The translations under genes were made by a program, and so were the position numbers. DNA of 64,000 nt, from positions 1 to 64,000 of the forward strand of contig CAMIKG010000012.1 of the NCBI GenBank assembly GCA_946221915.1, read 5' to 3'. Under the pieces are notes generated by a model that saw only the letters and a program-made list of their open reading frames with translations, did no database searches and was not told where the DNA came from. This document shows, one piece after another, positions 49,139 to 57,737 of the stretch (position 1 is the first letter of the stretch; every line of letters begins with the position of its first letter). This DNA comes from an uncultured Erwinia sp. (GTDB taxonomy: Bacteria > Pseudomonadota > Gammaproteobacteria > Enterobacterales > Enterobacteriaceae).

Positions 49139-49360
49139 TCATCGGTGCACTTCGGTTATCGCGTAATCACGGATATCCAGTTCAAACGCCTGCGCCAGTT
49201 CGCTGTAAGCGTCGCAGGTGAAGCCGCCGACCGTCTGCTCGCAGGTGACAAACTCGTGTATTTCTCCGGAGGTGCGCTGGTGGATTGCCTGCAGCAGCGC
49301 CTCAACGTCAATATCCATCTCATACTCAACGCAATCGGGGTTCTGTTTGGCCGTAGTCAT
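49139..49360 (-). CDS. yodD: YodD family protein
   Basis: This 73-residue protein is similar to E. coli YodD, strongest at the C-terminus (YSELAQAFELDIRDYAITEVHR) and in DVEALLQAI. YodD is reported as a stress-induced protein of unknown role. Its 3' end lies 11 bases from the DsrA terminator, convergent with dsrA, as expected for this locus. Confidence 0.85.
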   Translation of the reverse strand: MTTAKQNPDCVEYEMDIDVEALLQAIHQRTSGEIHEFVTCEQTVGGFTCDAYSELAQAFELDIRDYAITEVHR

Positions 49361-49436
49361 GATTGTGTGTCCAGCGTGTCACTCTTCGTTAAGTATAGCG
49401 TGCACGCTGGCGATTATATCCGGGCGGGAAAAGGGC

Positions 49437-49462
49437 AAAAAAAAAGCCCGCGCTGCGCGGGC
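49437..49462 (-). terminator. Strong minus-strand terminator upstream of yodD
   Basis: On the minus strand GCCCGCG-CAG-CGCGGGC is followed by nine T. No minus-strand gene lies to its right before the plus-strand Pmp3-like gene, so it ends an unannotated RNA or a leader upstream of yodD. Confidence 0.85.
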
Positions 49463-49515
49463 AAAAATCCTTGTTACTTTTAGGTTGACTGCGCCTTTGG
49501 GGTTGGTGCAGTGAG
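49437..49515 (-). ncRNA. Candidate small RNA or yodD leader
   Basis: A TATTAT -10-like element at about 49517-49522 and the strong terminator at 49437-49462 bracket about 75-80 nt on the minus strand. The RNA would have a 5' hairpin (ACTGC-A-CC ... GG-C-GCAGT), a single-stranded AGTAACAAGGA stretch and the terminator stem, an arrangement like Hfq-dependent small RNAs. No good -35 box is seen. I do not recognise it as a known RNA. Confidence 0.35.
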
Positions 49516-49705
49516 AAAATAATAGCGGCACAGGGTGTCAGAAATCTCGTGGTGAAGTGTTAAGAAAGCGAAAATATCAATATGTTACCATTGGCCTTAC
49601 GATGATTTACAGACCCCAGACACTGTCCAACAGCCTGAATGCTATCTTTAAATGGCACGGATAAAAAAAGTCACAACGGTATTTTTATTCTCAACAGGAG
49701 TGTAT

Positions 49706-49864
49706 ATGGATTTTCTGCGAATTCTTATCGCCATTCTGGTTCCGCCGCTGGGAGTGTTCCTGCAGGTCGGTTTTGCTGGCGCGTTCTGGCTGAATATTCT
49801 GCTTACCCTCTGTGGCTATATTCCGGGTATTGTCCATGCGGTATGGGTAATTGCACGGCGTTAA
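49706..49864 (+). CDS. YqaE/Pmp3-family membrane peptide
   Basis: This 52-residue protein (MDFLRILIAILVPPLGVFLQVGF...) has two membrane helices and the family signature PPLGVFLQVGFAGAFWLNILLT...GYIPGIVHAVWVI. Pmp3/YqaE peptides are linked to salt and membrane-potential stress. AGGAG precedes ATG 49706. It lies just upstream of dsrB. Confidence 0.9.
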   Translation: MDFLRILIAILVPPLGVFLQVGFAGAFWLNILLTLCGYIPGIVHAVWVIARR

Positions 49865-49936
49865 CCCCTTGCGCCCGGTCAGGAAACCGCGTGCAGTTTC
49901 AGGTAAACTGGCCTGATTACCGAGGGGAGGAAATGC

Positions 49937-50131
49937 ATGAAGGTCAATGATCGGGTGACAGTCAAAACGGACGGTGGTCCGCGTCGCGTCGGCAGTATAC
50001 TGGCGGTGGAGGATTTCAGCGAAGGCACCATGTATCTGGTGTCACTGGATGATTATCCGCTGGGGATCTGGTTCTTTAACGAACTGGGGCATGCCGACGG
50101 CATTTTTGTTGAACCCCTTAACGACGAGTAA
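49937..50131 (+). CDS. dsrB: DsrB family protein
   Basis: This 64-residue protein is almost identical over its length to E. coli DsrB (MKVNDRVTVKTDGGPRR; DFSEGTMYLVSLDDYPLGIWFFNE). It is beta-rich and its function is unknown. GAGGAAATGC precedes the ATG. In E. coli it lies between rcsA and dsrA. Here a chemoreceptor gene is inserted between dsrB and rcsA. Confidence 0.95.
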   Translation: MKVNDRVTVKTDGGPRRVGSILAVEDFSEGTMYLVSLDDYPLGIWFFNELGHADGIFVEPLNDE

Positions 50132-50150
50132 TTACCACGCATTAACAACA

Positions 50151-50174
50151 CGGGCCTGTCTAACAGGCCCGTTT
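50151..50174. terminator. Bidirectional terminator between dsrB and the chemoreceptor gene
   Basis: CGGGCCTG-TCTAA-CAGGCCCG is an 8-bp stem followed by TTTAT on the plus strand, placed between the ends of convergent genes. Confidence 0.75.
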
Positions 50175-50195
50175 ATCTGGCGTTTAATGCACGAC

Positions 50196-51908
50196 TCAGA
50201 AGGTTTCCCAGTTACTGTCGCTGTTCGCCAGCGCAGGTTTACCCGCCAACGCCAGCGGCGCTTTTGCCGCAGGTGCAGCTGGCGTGCTTGCTCTGTGGCT
50301 GAGATGAGGCTGGTTGCTGAGGCGGAACGCGGCGACGGCCTGGGTCAGGCGCGCGGCTTGTTCTTCCAGAGAAGTGGCGGCGGCGGACGCTTCTTCCACC
50401 AGCGAGGCGTTCTGCTGGGTGACATTATCCATCTCGGTCACCGCCTGGCTGACCTGTTCAATCCCCCGGCTCTGCTCATCCGATGCCGCGGCGATTTCTG
50501 CCATAATGTCTGTTACCCGGCGTACGGCGTCGACGATTTCACTCATGGTATTACCGGCATTCCCGACCTGAGTCGAGCCCTGACCAATCAGATTCACCGA
50601 TTCCGAAATCAGTCCTTCAATCTCTTTTGCCGCCTGCGCACTGCGCTGTGCCAGACTGCGTACTTCGCTGGCCACCACGGCAAAACCACGTCCCTGTTCA
50701 CCTGCGCGGGCGGCTTCCACCGCGGCGTTTAGTGCCAGGATATTGGTCTGGAAGGCGATGCTGTTGATCACGGTGGTGATTTCCGCGATTTTCTTCGAGC
50801 TACTGGAGATATTGTTCATGGTGTTGACCACACCCGTCACAATTTCGCCGCCTTTGCGCGCTTTACCGGACGCATCAGACGCCAGCTGGCTGGCATGATG
50901 GGCGTTTTCGGCGTTCTGCTTCACTGTCGCGGTCAGCTGTTCCATGCTGGCTGCCGTCTCTTCCAGCGCGGACGCCTGTTGCTCAGTGCGCGAGGAGAGA
51001 TCGGTGTTACCGGCGGAAATCTCACTGGAACCCTGGTAAATCGCCACCGCGCCTTCACGCACGGTGCCTACGGTACGTACCAGTGACTCCTGCATAATCT
51101 GCAGGTTATGGTTCAGCGTGCCAATTTCGTTGCGGCCCCATGGCACCATGGGTGCGGTCAGGTCACCACTGGCGATTTGCTCGATACGGCCAACGGCTTT
51201 CTGCAGCGGGTTAATGATAATACGGCGCAGGAAGACAAATGTAATAAAGGTGATTACCAGCGCAACACCGAAGGCACAACCCATGGCAATAAAGCCAAGA
51301 CGCGACTGCTGCTGTGCCTGCACGTTGATCTCTTCCGCACGGTCGGTACGAATTTTGATCGCTTTCAGCAGCACGTCGTTATAGGCGTCATCCAGTTTAC
51401 GCGTGACGTCAGTTTCCTGGGCAATAACCCCTTCGAAGCTGCCCTGGCGAGCGGAGTCGATCATTGGCTGCAGGCCCTTCGTCAGATAGTTGGCGAAGTT
51501 TTCTTTTAACGGCCCATCCAGTGCAATCCCTGCCGGCGTTTTGTCCGGGCGCGCCATATAGGTGTCGAAGTTTTCCTGTGCCTGTTTAATACGTTTTTCA
51601 GTGGCGGCAAGGTTGGCTTTAAACTCCTCCATCTCACCAATACGCGCAGCCGCACCGGCATGGATAACTAACAGGCGCGCGGTGCGCAGATGGTTTGAAC
51701 TGTTGGACAGACCCATGCGAATCTTAATTTCCTGGGTCGCGGCATTCAGTGACTGGTTACTTTGAATCAGAAAATAGCTGGAAAGGGCAATACACAGTGC
51801 GAACAGCAGCAGAACGCCGCCAAAAATGGTCGAGAACAGGGGAACCAGTCGTACATGTTGCCAAAAACTTATCCCGCCTTGCTCTGCCAACGCTTGTTTA
51901 GCTTTCAT
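50196..51908 (-). CDS. Methyl-accepting chemotaxis protein
   Basis: This 570-residue chemoreceptor is of Tsr/Tar architecture. TM1 is at about residues 24-50, followed by a four-helix periplasmic sensor, TM2 at about 203-228, a HAMP domain (PLQKAVGRIEQIASGDLTAPM), and the conserved signalling tip (AEITTVINSIAFQTNILALNAAVEAARAGEQGRGFAVVASEVR). It ends in NWETF, the pentapeptide that tethers CheR and CheB. The ligand is unknown. AAGGAT precedes the ATG. A sigma-28-like promoter with a 12-base spacer lies about 60-85 bases upstream. Confidence 0.94.
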   Translation of the reverse strand: MKAKQALAEQGGISFWQHVRLVPLFSTIFGGVLLLFALCIALSSYFLIQSNQSLNAATQEIKIRMGLSNSSNHLRTARLLVIHAGAAARIGEMEEFKANLAATEKRIKQAQENFDTYMARPDKTPAGIALDGPLKENFANYLTKGLQPMIDSARQGSFEGVIAQETDVTRKLDDAYNDVLLKAIKIRTDRAEEINVQAQQQSRLGFIAMGCAFGVALVITFITFVFLRRIIINPLQKAVGRIEQIASGDLTAPMVPWGRNEIGTLNHNLQIMQESLVRTVGTVREGAVAIYQGSSEISAGNTDLSSRTEQQASALEETAASMEQLTATVKQNAENAHHASQLASDASGKARKGGEIVTGVVNTMNNISSSSKKIAEITTVINSIAFQTNILALNAAVEAARAGEQGRGFAVVASEVRSLAQRSAQAAKEIEGLISESVNLIGQGSTQVGNAGNTMSEIVDAVRRVTDIMAEIAAASDEQSRGIEQVSQAVTEMDNVTQQNASLVEEASAAATSLEEQAARLTQAVAAFRLSNQPHLSHRASTPAAPAAKAPLALAGKPALANSDSNWETF

Positions 51909-51964
51909 ATCCTTTAGCTCTCTGTAAGATGAAGGGCGAAGCGAAGCTCCGGTAATCGATCAGA

Positions 51965-51992
51965 ACATCGGCATTAAGGCGGAGAAACATTA
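51965..51992 (-). promoter_or_regulatory. Possible sigma-28 promoter of the chemoreceptor
   Basis: The minus strand reads TAATGTTT, 12 bases, GCCGATGT. This is close to the FliA consensus (7/8 and 6/8) but with a spacer one base longer than usual. Confidence 0.5.
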
Positions 51993-52092
51993 GGGTATAA
52001 AGTGCGATCGGCGTCGCAAAACCAGGCGAAAAACGGCAAAGAAACAGGGGATGTACTAACGTGCGTCGGGCGGGCATGTTGCGCATCAGGCA

Positions 52093-52117
52093 CCGGGCGG
52101 CAATGATTGCCGCCCGG
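52093..52117. terminator. Stem-loop after rcsA
   Basis: CCGGGCGGCAA-TGA-TTGCCGCCCGG is a perfect 11-bp stem, 18 bases past the rcsA stop. It lacks a T-run on the minus strand, so it is probably a structure-dependent or mRNA-protecting end. Confidence 0.6.
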
Positions 52118-52135
52118 GCTGTGACCGCAGGGGGA

Positions 52136-52771
52136 TTATCTCACATTGACATAAATACCCGAGGTAACATTATCCGTCAGACGTACCACATGATAAATAA
52201 CCTGTTTGTTGTGGGTCTTGATTTTGCGTTTAATATTACCTTTGTGTGACGAAACGGTCTTGGCTTTTATTTGCATCTTATCTGAGATCTGAATGGTGTC
52301 GTGGCCTGACATCCACATCTTCAGCATATTGGATTCGGTCTGGCTTAATGTCAGTGGGTGCACATCCATCCCGGATGAAATACGCGTTGTCGCACTGAAT
52401 TTCTTCTGCAGGTAGGCAGCAAGCAGATTGTCCAGCGTCGAAGGTTTGATCGATTTTGAGGTAATAATCAAGTTCTTACGAACATAGAGGTACTCTTCAA
52501 AATGGATGTTGGAGATCGCCATAAAGATAAAAAACAGCGTGTCAGGATGCTGCATGATAATACTACGAATCCGCTGACTGGCATCTGCTTCATGAATAAA
52601 ACATTCTTCATTAATAAATACAATGCCAGGTTTTACCTGTTGGCATTTATTATGAAGATGTTCGATGTCACTGACAGAGTAGATATTCTTCTTCTTCACT
52701 CCCTTTAGAGCCATATAGTCCGTTAAACCTAGTCGTGTGTAGCTGCATGAATCCATAATAATCGTTGGCAT
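52136..52771 (-). CDS. rcsA: Capsule synthesis activator RcsA
   Basis: RcsA is the Lon-sensitive partner of RcsB that activates exopolysaccharide genes and represses flagellar genes. This 211-residue protein matches enterobacterial RcsA. The N-terminal half has MPTIIMDSCSYTRLGLTDYM and HPDTLFFIFMAISNIHFEEYL. The C-terminal LuxR helix-turn-helix (IKAKTVSSHKGNIKRKIKTHNKQVIYHVVRL) is almost identical. ATG 52771 has GAGGG upstream; a longer frame begins at 52789. It is placed next to fliR as in E. coli. Confidence 0.96.
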   Translation of the reverse strand: MPTIIMDSCSYTRLGLTDYMALKGVKKKNIYSVSDIEHLHNKCQQVKPGIVFINEECFIHEADASQRIRSIIMQHPDTLFFIFMAISNIHFEEYLYVRKNLIITSKSIKPSTLDNLLAAYLQKKFSATTRISSGMDVHPLTLSQTESNMLKMWMSGHDTIQISDKMQIKAKTVSSHKGNIKRKIKTHNKQVIYHVVRLTDNVTSGIYVNVR

Positions 52772-53424
52772 GTTAGCGACCCTCACCAAATTGTTATCCG
52801 TTAAATCAACGATGAATTACGCGTATCGCGGTACGAGAAAGAAGTCTAATCACAAATTGTTATAATTACCCAGCGGTAAGAATGGCGGACGATACGTCGT
52901 CGGCGTCTTCTTCTCATCCTTGCTGTTCACTGCATAGTTTGGGTTTGGGAGACGTAAAATTCTGTCTGAATGCAGTGATTTCATATGGGCCAGGATGACC
53001 TGTCGGTAATCCGCCATAGCACAACATTGACGACAAATTTTGCAAACGTTGCCACTATCGCGCAGAACGTGTCTGATGCTGATAGGACAATTCTTAAAAA
53101 CATTTACTCTCCGAATGTGTTGCCCTGCAAAGTGTGTTGACAATGCCGTAAAAACCATTTCAAGACAAGGAAAAAAGATGAAAATAAAAAAGCCATTTAA
53201 AACATATGGTTGAGGCCTTGTCATGCCCTGTTTAGGACGGGTTCCAGCTCAGGGCGGCATTTTTAAAATACTTGAAGCGGCATTTAATAAGAATAATTTT
53301 CACCATCAAAATGCATTTATCAGAATTTCCTTAGTTGCATTCTGATAAAGATGGTTCGAAAAATGCACGCATAGTTTGTGAATGCTTAAGTATCGTTTGG
53401 GTGTTGCGTTTATGTTGCTTATGT
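52772..53424. promoter_or_regulatory. Long AT-rich region between fliR and rcsA
   Basis: This 650-bp AT-rich stretch has no well-supported gene and probably contains the extended rcsA control region, which in E. coli is silenced by H-NS and relieved by DsrA. A 124-residue minus-strand frame at 52850-53224 has no ribosome binding site or family likeness. I could not find a convincing RcsAB box next to rcsA. Confidence 0.45.
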
Positions 53425-54210
53425 TTAGTTTTTGGGCAATTCCGAAAGGATGTCGGAGAGCAAATCAAATACTTCACTGAACAAATGCTCACAGAAAGGG
53501 GCCAGCAGGGGCATCAGCAGGCTTATGGTGAGGATACCGATGGTAAGGGTGATAGGAAAACCAATAACAAAAACTGACAATTGAGGCGACATACGGTTTA
53601 ACAAACCCAGTGCCATATTAAGTGTGAGCAGCAGGGTGATAAGTGGTAACGCTAACATCATCCCGTTAAGGAATATCATGCTGGCAGCTTTGGTCAGCGC
53701 CAGGAAGGCGTTGGCATTGAGCGGATCACCGCCAATCGGCAGGGTATGAAAGCTGTCGGCCAGCAGTGAGATCAGCCACAGATGACCGTTGAACGTCAGG
53801 AACAGCAGCATCGCCAGCATATCGAGAAAACGTGCCAGCACCGGCATATTCAGACGGCTGCCAGGATCGATAAAGGTGGCGAATGACAGTCCCATCTGCA
53901 GACCAATCACTTCACCGGCGGTACGCACCGCGGCAAAAGCGAACTGCATCGTAAAGCCAATCGCAATGCCAATCAGCATCTGCTGAATCAACAGCCAGAA
54001 GCCGCCGACGCTAAACAGCGTAACGTTGGTGGCGGGCAGCATCGGCATCAGCAGGAAAGTAATCAGTCCGGCCAGGCCCACTTTCACCTTCCGGTTAATG
54101 GCGCGATCGCTGAGGATCGGCGCGGTGGAAATCAGCGCCAGAATGCGTACCATCGGCCAGAAAAACTGACTGAGCCAGGTTGTCAGCTGGCTGCTGTCAA
54201 AACTCAGCAT
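53425..54210 (-). CDS. fliR: Flagellar export gate protein FliR
   Basis: FliR is a membrane component of the FliPQR core of the flagellar type III export gate. At 261 residues it equals the E. coli length. It has several membrane helices and conserved stretches (VKVGLAGLITFLLMPMLP; GEVIGLQMGLSFATFIDPGSRLNMPVLARFLDM; GFPITLTIGILTISL). It is the last gene of the operon. Its ATG overlaps the fliQ stop (TAATG). Confidence 0.96.
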   Translation of the reverse strand: MLSFDSSQLTTWLSQFFWPMVRILALISTAPILSDRAINRKVKVGLAGLITFLLMPMLPATNVTLFSVGGFWLLIQQMLIGIAIGFTMQFAFAAVRTAGEVIGLQMGLSFATFIDPGSRLNMPVLARFLDMLAMLLFLTFNGHLWLISLLADSFHTLPIGGDPLNANAFLALTKAASMIFLNGMMLALPLITLLLTLNMALGLLNRMSPQLSVFVIGFPITLTIGILTISLLMPLLAPFCEHLFSEVFDLLSDILSELPKN

Positions 54211-54479
54211 TAGCCGATGAGATAGGGCAGGTTGTTGAACAGGGTGCGCATATAGTCGAGCACCAGATTAAGCATCCATGGACCGGCGACCACCACGGTT
54301 GCGGCAACGGCCAGGATTTTTGGAATAAACGACAGGGTTTGTTCGTTGATTTGCGTTGCGGCCTGCAACAGGCTGATTAACAAACCGCTGATCAGCGCGG
54401 CCAGCAACAATGGCGCGGCCAGAGCCAGGGCGACTTTCATTGCCTCGCTGCCGAGGACCATTACCGATTCAGGTGTCAT
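54210..54479 (-). CDS. fliQ: Flagellar export gate protein FliQ
   Basis: This 89-residue protein with two membrane helices (MTPESVMVLGSEAMKVALALAAPLLLAALISGLLISLLQAATQINEQTLSF) forms part of the FliPQR gate. The start at 54479 gives exactly the E. coli length; the upstream extension of the frame is spurious. An 85-bp gap separates it from fliP, wider than usual for this operon. Confidence 0.96.
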   Translation of the reverse strand: MTPESVMVLGSEAMKVALALAAPLLLAALISGLLISLLQAATQINEQTLSFIPKILAVAATVVVAGPWMLNLVLDYMRTLFNNLPYLIG

Positions 54480-54564
54480 GCTGCATTTCCTGTACAGGGG
54501 CGGCGCAGAGGCCACCCGCTTAAATGATTTCCGCCCGTGGTCTGGCGTTGTTTTGCGTGCTGCC

Positions 54565-55299
54565 TCAGGAGTAGAAACTCTGCGCCAGCGAACCGACCAG
54601 CAATTGCCAGCCATCGACCAGTACAAACAGCATCAGTTTGAACGGCAGGGAGATAGTGGCGGGGGGCACCATCATCATCCCCAGCGCCATCAGCACGCTG
54701 GCGACCACCAGGTCAATAATCAAAAACGGAATAAATACGGTAAAGCCAATCTGGAACGCGGTTTTCAGCTCGCTGGTCACATAAGCTGGCAGCAGAATGC
54801 GCATTGGCACCGCTTCCGGCCCGGCAATCGGCGGCGTGTTGGCCAGACGGGCGAACAGCGCGAGGTCGGCTTCACGCGTCTGGCGCAGCATAAATTCACG
54901 CAGCGGCTGCGCGCCTTTCTCCATCGCCACTTGCATGCTGATCTTATCTTCGCTAAACGGCAGATAGGCATCCTGATAAATCTTGTCGAACACCGGCGCC
55001 ATAATGAAAAACGTCAGGAACAGCGCGAGGCCGAGTAGTACCTGGTTAGGCGGCGCAGACGGTGTGCCGAGGGCGTTACGCAGCAGACCGAAAACGATAA
55101 TGATGCGGGTAAAACTGGTCATCATCAGCAGCACGGCCGGGATAAAGGTCAGCGAGGTGATAAACACCAGCGTCTGTACCGGCAGCGACCAGCTTTGTCC
55201 GCCGTTGGCGAGCGGCTGGCTGATGATCCCCGGCAGCTGGGCATGCACCTCAGGCGCCAGCAGGAGCAACGGTAGCAGGGAGAGCAGGCGACGAATCAT
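54565..55299 (-). CDS. fliP: Flagellar export gate protein FliP
   Basis: FliP (244 residues) has a cleavable signal peptide (LLPLLLLAPEVHAQ), unusual among export gate proteins but typical of FliP, followed by four helices. Signature: SFTRIIIVFGLLRNALGTPSAPPNQVLLGLALFLTFF and LKTAFQIGFTVFIPFLIIDLVVASVLMALGMMM. It overlaps fliO by four bases. Confidence 0.96.
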   Translation of the reverse strand: MIRRLLSLLPLLLLAPEVHAQLPGIISQPLANGGQSWSLPVQTLVFITSLTFIPAVLLMMTSFTRIIIVFGLLRNALGTPSAPPNQVLLGLALFLTFFIMAPVFDKIYQDAYLPFSEDKISMQVAMEKGAQPLREFMLRQTREADLALFARLANTPPIAGPEAVPMRILLPAYVTSELKTAFQIGFTVFIPFLIIDLVVASVLMALGMMMVPPATISLPFKLMLFVLVDGWQLLVGSLAQSFYS

Positions 55300-55700
55300 T
55301 GCGGTTTTCCGGGGCGTTTAAGCAGGGTCTGCAACATATTGCTGAAATCTGCCTTCGCGGCGGGAGATGCAGGCTCTTCTTCCGTCGGCGTTTTAGGCGG
55401 CAGCGTATGCAAATGGGTAATCGTTTGGCTGGTCACACCCAGCACCAGGCGCGCATCTTCGACGTCAACAATCACCACGCGTTCGCGCTGGCCGACGGTG
55501 ACACTGGCGCTGATATTCAGCGTTTTGGCTCCGGCGCGTTTGGGCGCAAAACCAAAACGGCGCGCCAGCCATGCTGCGCCGAGGATCAGCAGAATAATAA
55601 ACGCCAGAACAGAGCTCACCTGCGTCAGCATTGAACCCGCCGAGACGGCGGGTTGTGAAGAGGGGACCTGCTGGACCTGTTGCTGGGTAGTGTTAGTCAT
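55296..55700 (-). CDS. fliO: Flagellar export assembly protein FliO
   Basis: FliO (134 residues) helps assemble the FliP ring. It has a short N-terminal segment, one membrane helix (VSSVLAFIILLILGAAWLARRFG) and a cytoplasmic domain with ISASVTVGQRERVVIVDVEDARLVLGVTSQTITHLHTL. The variable tail is as expected for the family. It overlaps fliP by four bases and starts right after fliN. Confidence 0.94.
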   Translation of the reverse strand: MTNTTQQQVQQVPSSQPAVSAGSMLTQVSSVLAFIILLILGAAWLARRFGFAPKRAGAKTLNISASVTVGQRERVVIVDVEDARLVLGVTSQTITHLHTLPPKTPTEEEPASPAAKADFSNMLQTLLKRPGKPQ

Positions 55701-56117
55701 TTAGCGGCTCAGGCGACGCATACGCTCGGAAGGGGTGATGATATCGGTAATACGCACGCCGTACTTGTCTGCCACCACCACCACTTCGCCCTGGGCGATC
55801 AGGTAACCGTTGATCAGAATATCCAGCGGCTCACCGGCCAGACCGTCCAGCGCCACCACGGAACCCTGCGACAGACGCAGCAGCTCTTTAATGGTCATCT
55901 TGGTGCGGCCCAGTTCTACGGTCAGTTTAACCGGGATATCCATAATCAGGTCGATATCCTGCAGCGAACCGACGCCTTCACCGCTTTCCAGTGATTTAAA
56001 CACGTTGTCTGAAGACGCCGCGCTGGTGGTTGCTGCCTGTTCGTTCATTGCCTCAGCCCACAGATCCATCTCGTCCGCAGAGCCGTTGTCGCCGGACGGT
56101 TTATTGCTGTCAGTCAT
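55701..56117 (-). CDS. fliN: Flagellar motor switch protein FliN
   Basis: FliN (138 residues) is a C-ring protein that binds FliM and docks the FliH-FliI complex. The SpoA-type C-terminal domain is near identical to E. coli (GSLQDIDLIMDIPVKLTVELGRTKMTIKELLRLSQGSVVALDGLAGEPLDILINGYLIAQGEVVVVADKYGVRITDI). I start at ATG 56117, which overlaps the fliM end by eight bases. Confidence 0.96.
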   Translation of the reverse strand: MTDSNKPSGDNGSADEMDLWAEAMNEQAATTSAASSDNVFKSLESGEGVGSLQDIDLIMDIPVKLTVELGRTKMTIKELLRLSQGSVVALDGLAGEPLDILINGYLIAQGEVVVVADKYGVRITDIITPSERMRRLSR

Positions 56118-57114
56118 GGGGCTGTTCCTCATTCAGCGAATTCAAAATCGGGTTAATCAAGTGTTCCACTCGCAGTGCATACTGTCCATTCAGCGTACCG
56201 TATTGACTGGTCAACACCGGTACTCCATCCACATGCGCAATAATGCGATCGGGTTTCTCTATTGGTAATACATCACCAGGCTTCAGCTGCAGAATGCGCG
56301 ACAGCCGCAATGACACATCAGCAAAATTTGCTACCAGTTCCAGCTCAGAGTGCTGAACCTGTTTCACCAGCGTATCACGCCAGCTTTCATCTTCCTGCCG
56401 CGAGTTTTCCAGCGGTGGGTTCACCAGCAGTTCGCGCAGTGGTTCAATCATGGAGAACGGAATACAGATATTGAATTCGCCCACCAGGTTGCCAATCTCC
56501 ACCTGGAACGGCGTGGTAACCACGATGTCGTTCGGAGAGGTGGTGATATTGGTGAATTTCACCTGCATTTCGGAACGCACATACTCCACATCAAGCGGGT
56601 AGATGGCTTTCCATGCGTCGCTGTAGCCTTCCAGCGCCAGTTTCAGCATGCGGCGGATCACGCGCTGTTCGGTGTGAGTAAATTCACGGCCTTCCACTTT
56701 AGTCGGGAAACGGCCATCACCGCCAAACAGGTTATCCACGGCAATAAATACCAGGCTCGGGGAGAACACGAACAGTGCGGTCCCGCGCAGCGGTTTCAGG
56801 TGGATCAGGTTGAGGTTGGTCGGTACCGGTAAGTTGCGGGCAAATTCATGGTAAGGCTGAATTTTAATGGCCCCAACGCTGATATCCGGACTACGACGCA
56901 ACAGGTTAAACAGTCCCATACGGAACGAACGTGCAAAACGTTCGTTAATGATTTCCAGCGCCTGCAGACGCTCGCGCACCACGCGACGCTGGGTATTGGG
57001 ATCGTAGGGGCGAATCTCATTGTCGCCCGCCGTATTACTGACGTCTTCTGCGCTGTCACTGTCACCATTCAACAGCGCATCAATTTCCGCCTGGGAAAGA
57101 ATGCTATCGCCCAT
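56110..57114 (-). CDS. fliM: Flagellar motor switch protein FliM
   Basis: FliM (334 residues, the E. coli length) carries the N-terminal CheY-P binding peptide (MGDSILSQAEIDALLNG), the middle CheC-like domain that contacts FliG, and the C-terminal SpoA domain that binds FliN. It starts four bases after fliL, in an unbroken fliL-fliR run. Confidence 0.97.
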   Translation of the reverse strand: MGDSILSQAEIDALLNGDSDSAEDVSNTAGDNEIRPYDPNTQRRVVRERLQALEIINERFARSFRMGLFNLLRRSPDISVGAIKIQPYHEFARNLPVPTNLNLIHLKPLRGTALFVFSPSLVFIAVDNLFGGDGRFPTKVEGREFTHTEQRVIRRMLKLALEGYSDAWKAIYPLDVEYVRSEMQVKFTNITTSPNDIVVTTPFQVEIGNLVGEFNICIPFSMIEPLRELLVNPPLENSRQEDESWRDTLVKQVQHSELELVANFADVSLRLSRILQLKPGDVLPIEKPDRIIAHVDGVPVLTSQYGTLNGQYALRVEHLINPILNSLNEEQPHD

Positions 57115-57118
57115 CGAT

Positions 57119-57607
57119 TCACCTCAAAATGAAGGCAGTAAACAGGACATCGTCCACTACCTGCGGAGGTTGACCTTTTACCAGCGGTGGCGCCAGTACC
57201 TGCTTAATCTGTGCGACCAGTGCCTGCTTGCCTTCTTCTTTCGCCAGTTCAGAAGCGTTCTGGCGGGAAAGCAGGAGCAGTAACCGGCTGCGGATCTCTG
57301 GCAGATAGTCACTCATACGACGACGGGTCTCTTCATCGGGCAGACGCAGGGTAAAGCCTACGTACAGCACGCGGTCGGGATCGTTGTCTGGGTTGACCAG
57401 GTTAACCGTAAACGTATCAAGAGCAAAAAATACTGGCGCCGCTGGTGGTTCTTCTTTTACCGTTTCCGTTTCAGCTGCGTCAGCGGGTTTGTTCATCATT
57501 CGCCAGACTGCATAGCCTGCCACGCTGCAAGCGGCCAGTGTTAACACCAGTAACACCGGAATCATAATTGAACGTTTGCGGCCTTTGGCCTTCGCGTTAT
57601 CAGACAT
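57119..57607 (-). CDS. fliL: Flagellar basal-body protein FliL
   Basis: FliL (162 residues) is a single-pass inner-membrane protein around the stator (basic N-terminus KAKGRKRSIMIPVLLVLTLAACSVAGYAVW; periplasmic domain with FFALDTFTVNLVNPDNDPDRVLYVGFTLRL). It is slightly longer than in E. coli (154) because of an acidic Pro/Ala linker. A 130-bp gap upstream with a GCGCC-AACT-GGCGC hairpin may hold its own promoter, as fliL begins a separate operon in E. coli. Confidence 0.95.
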   Translation of the reverse strand: MSDNAKAKGRKRSIMIPVLLVLTLAACSVAGYAVWRMMNKPADAAETETVKEEPPAAPVFFALDTFTVNLVNPDNDPDRVLYVGFTLRLPDEETRRRMSDYLPEIRSRLLLLLSRQNASELAKEEGKQALVAQIKQVLAPPLVKGQPPQVVDDVLFTAFILR

Positions 57608-57737
57608 GTTGGCAGTAACTTCCTGTGAATTATGTTAGGCGCCAGTTGGCGCTTCAGGTCGAATTATCCCGCTTCTTTCCGTGATCAATAGTCTGAAAAG
57701 ACGCGCGTTTTGCTGTTAACTTTTGCGTTTGTTGCTA

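Noticed and set aside
52790..52860. RcsAB box directly upstream of rcsA, as in E. coli
   Set aside because: The best candidate (TTAGACTTCTTTC on the minus strand) matches the consensus too poorly to report.
52850..53224. 124-codon minus-strand frame between fliR and rcsA
   Set aside because: The Cys-rich middle looked interesting, but there is no ribosome binding site at the first or internal Met and no family likeness, in AT-rich regulatory DNA.
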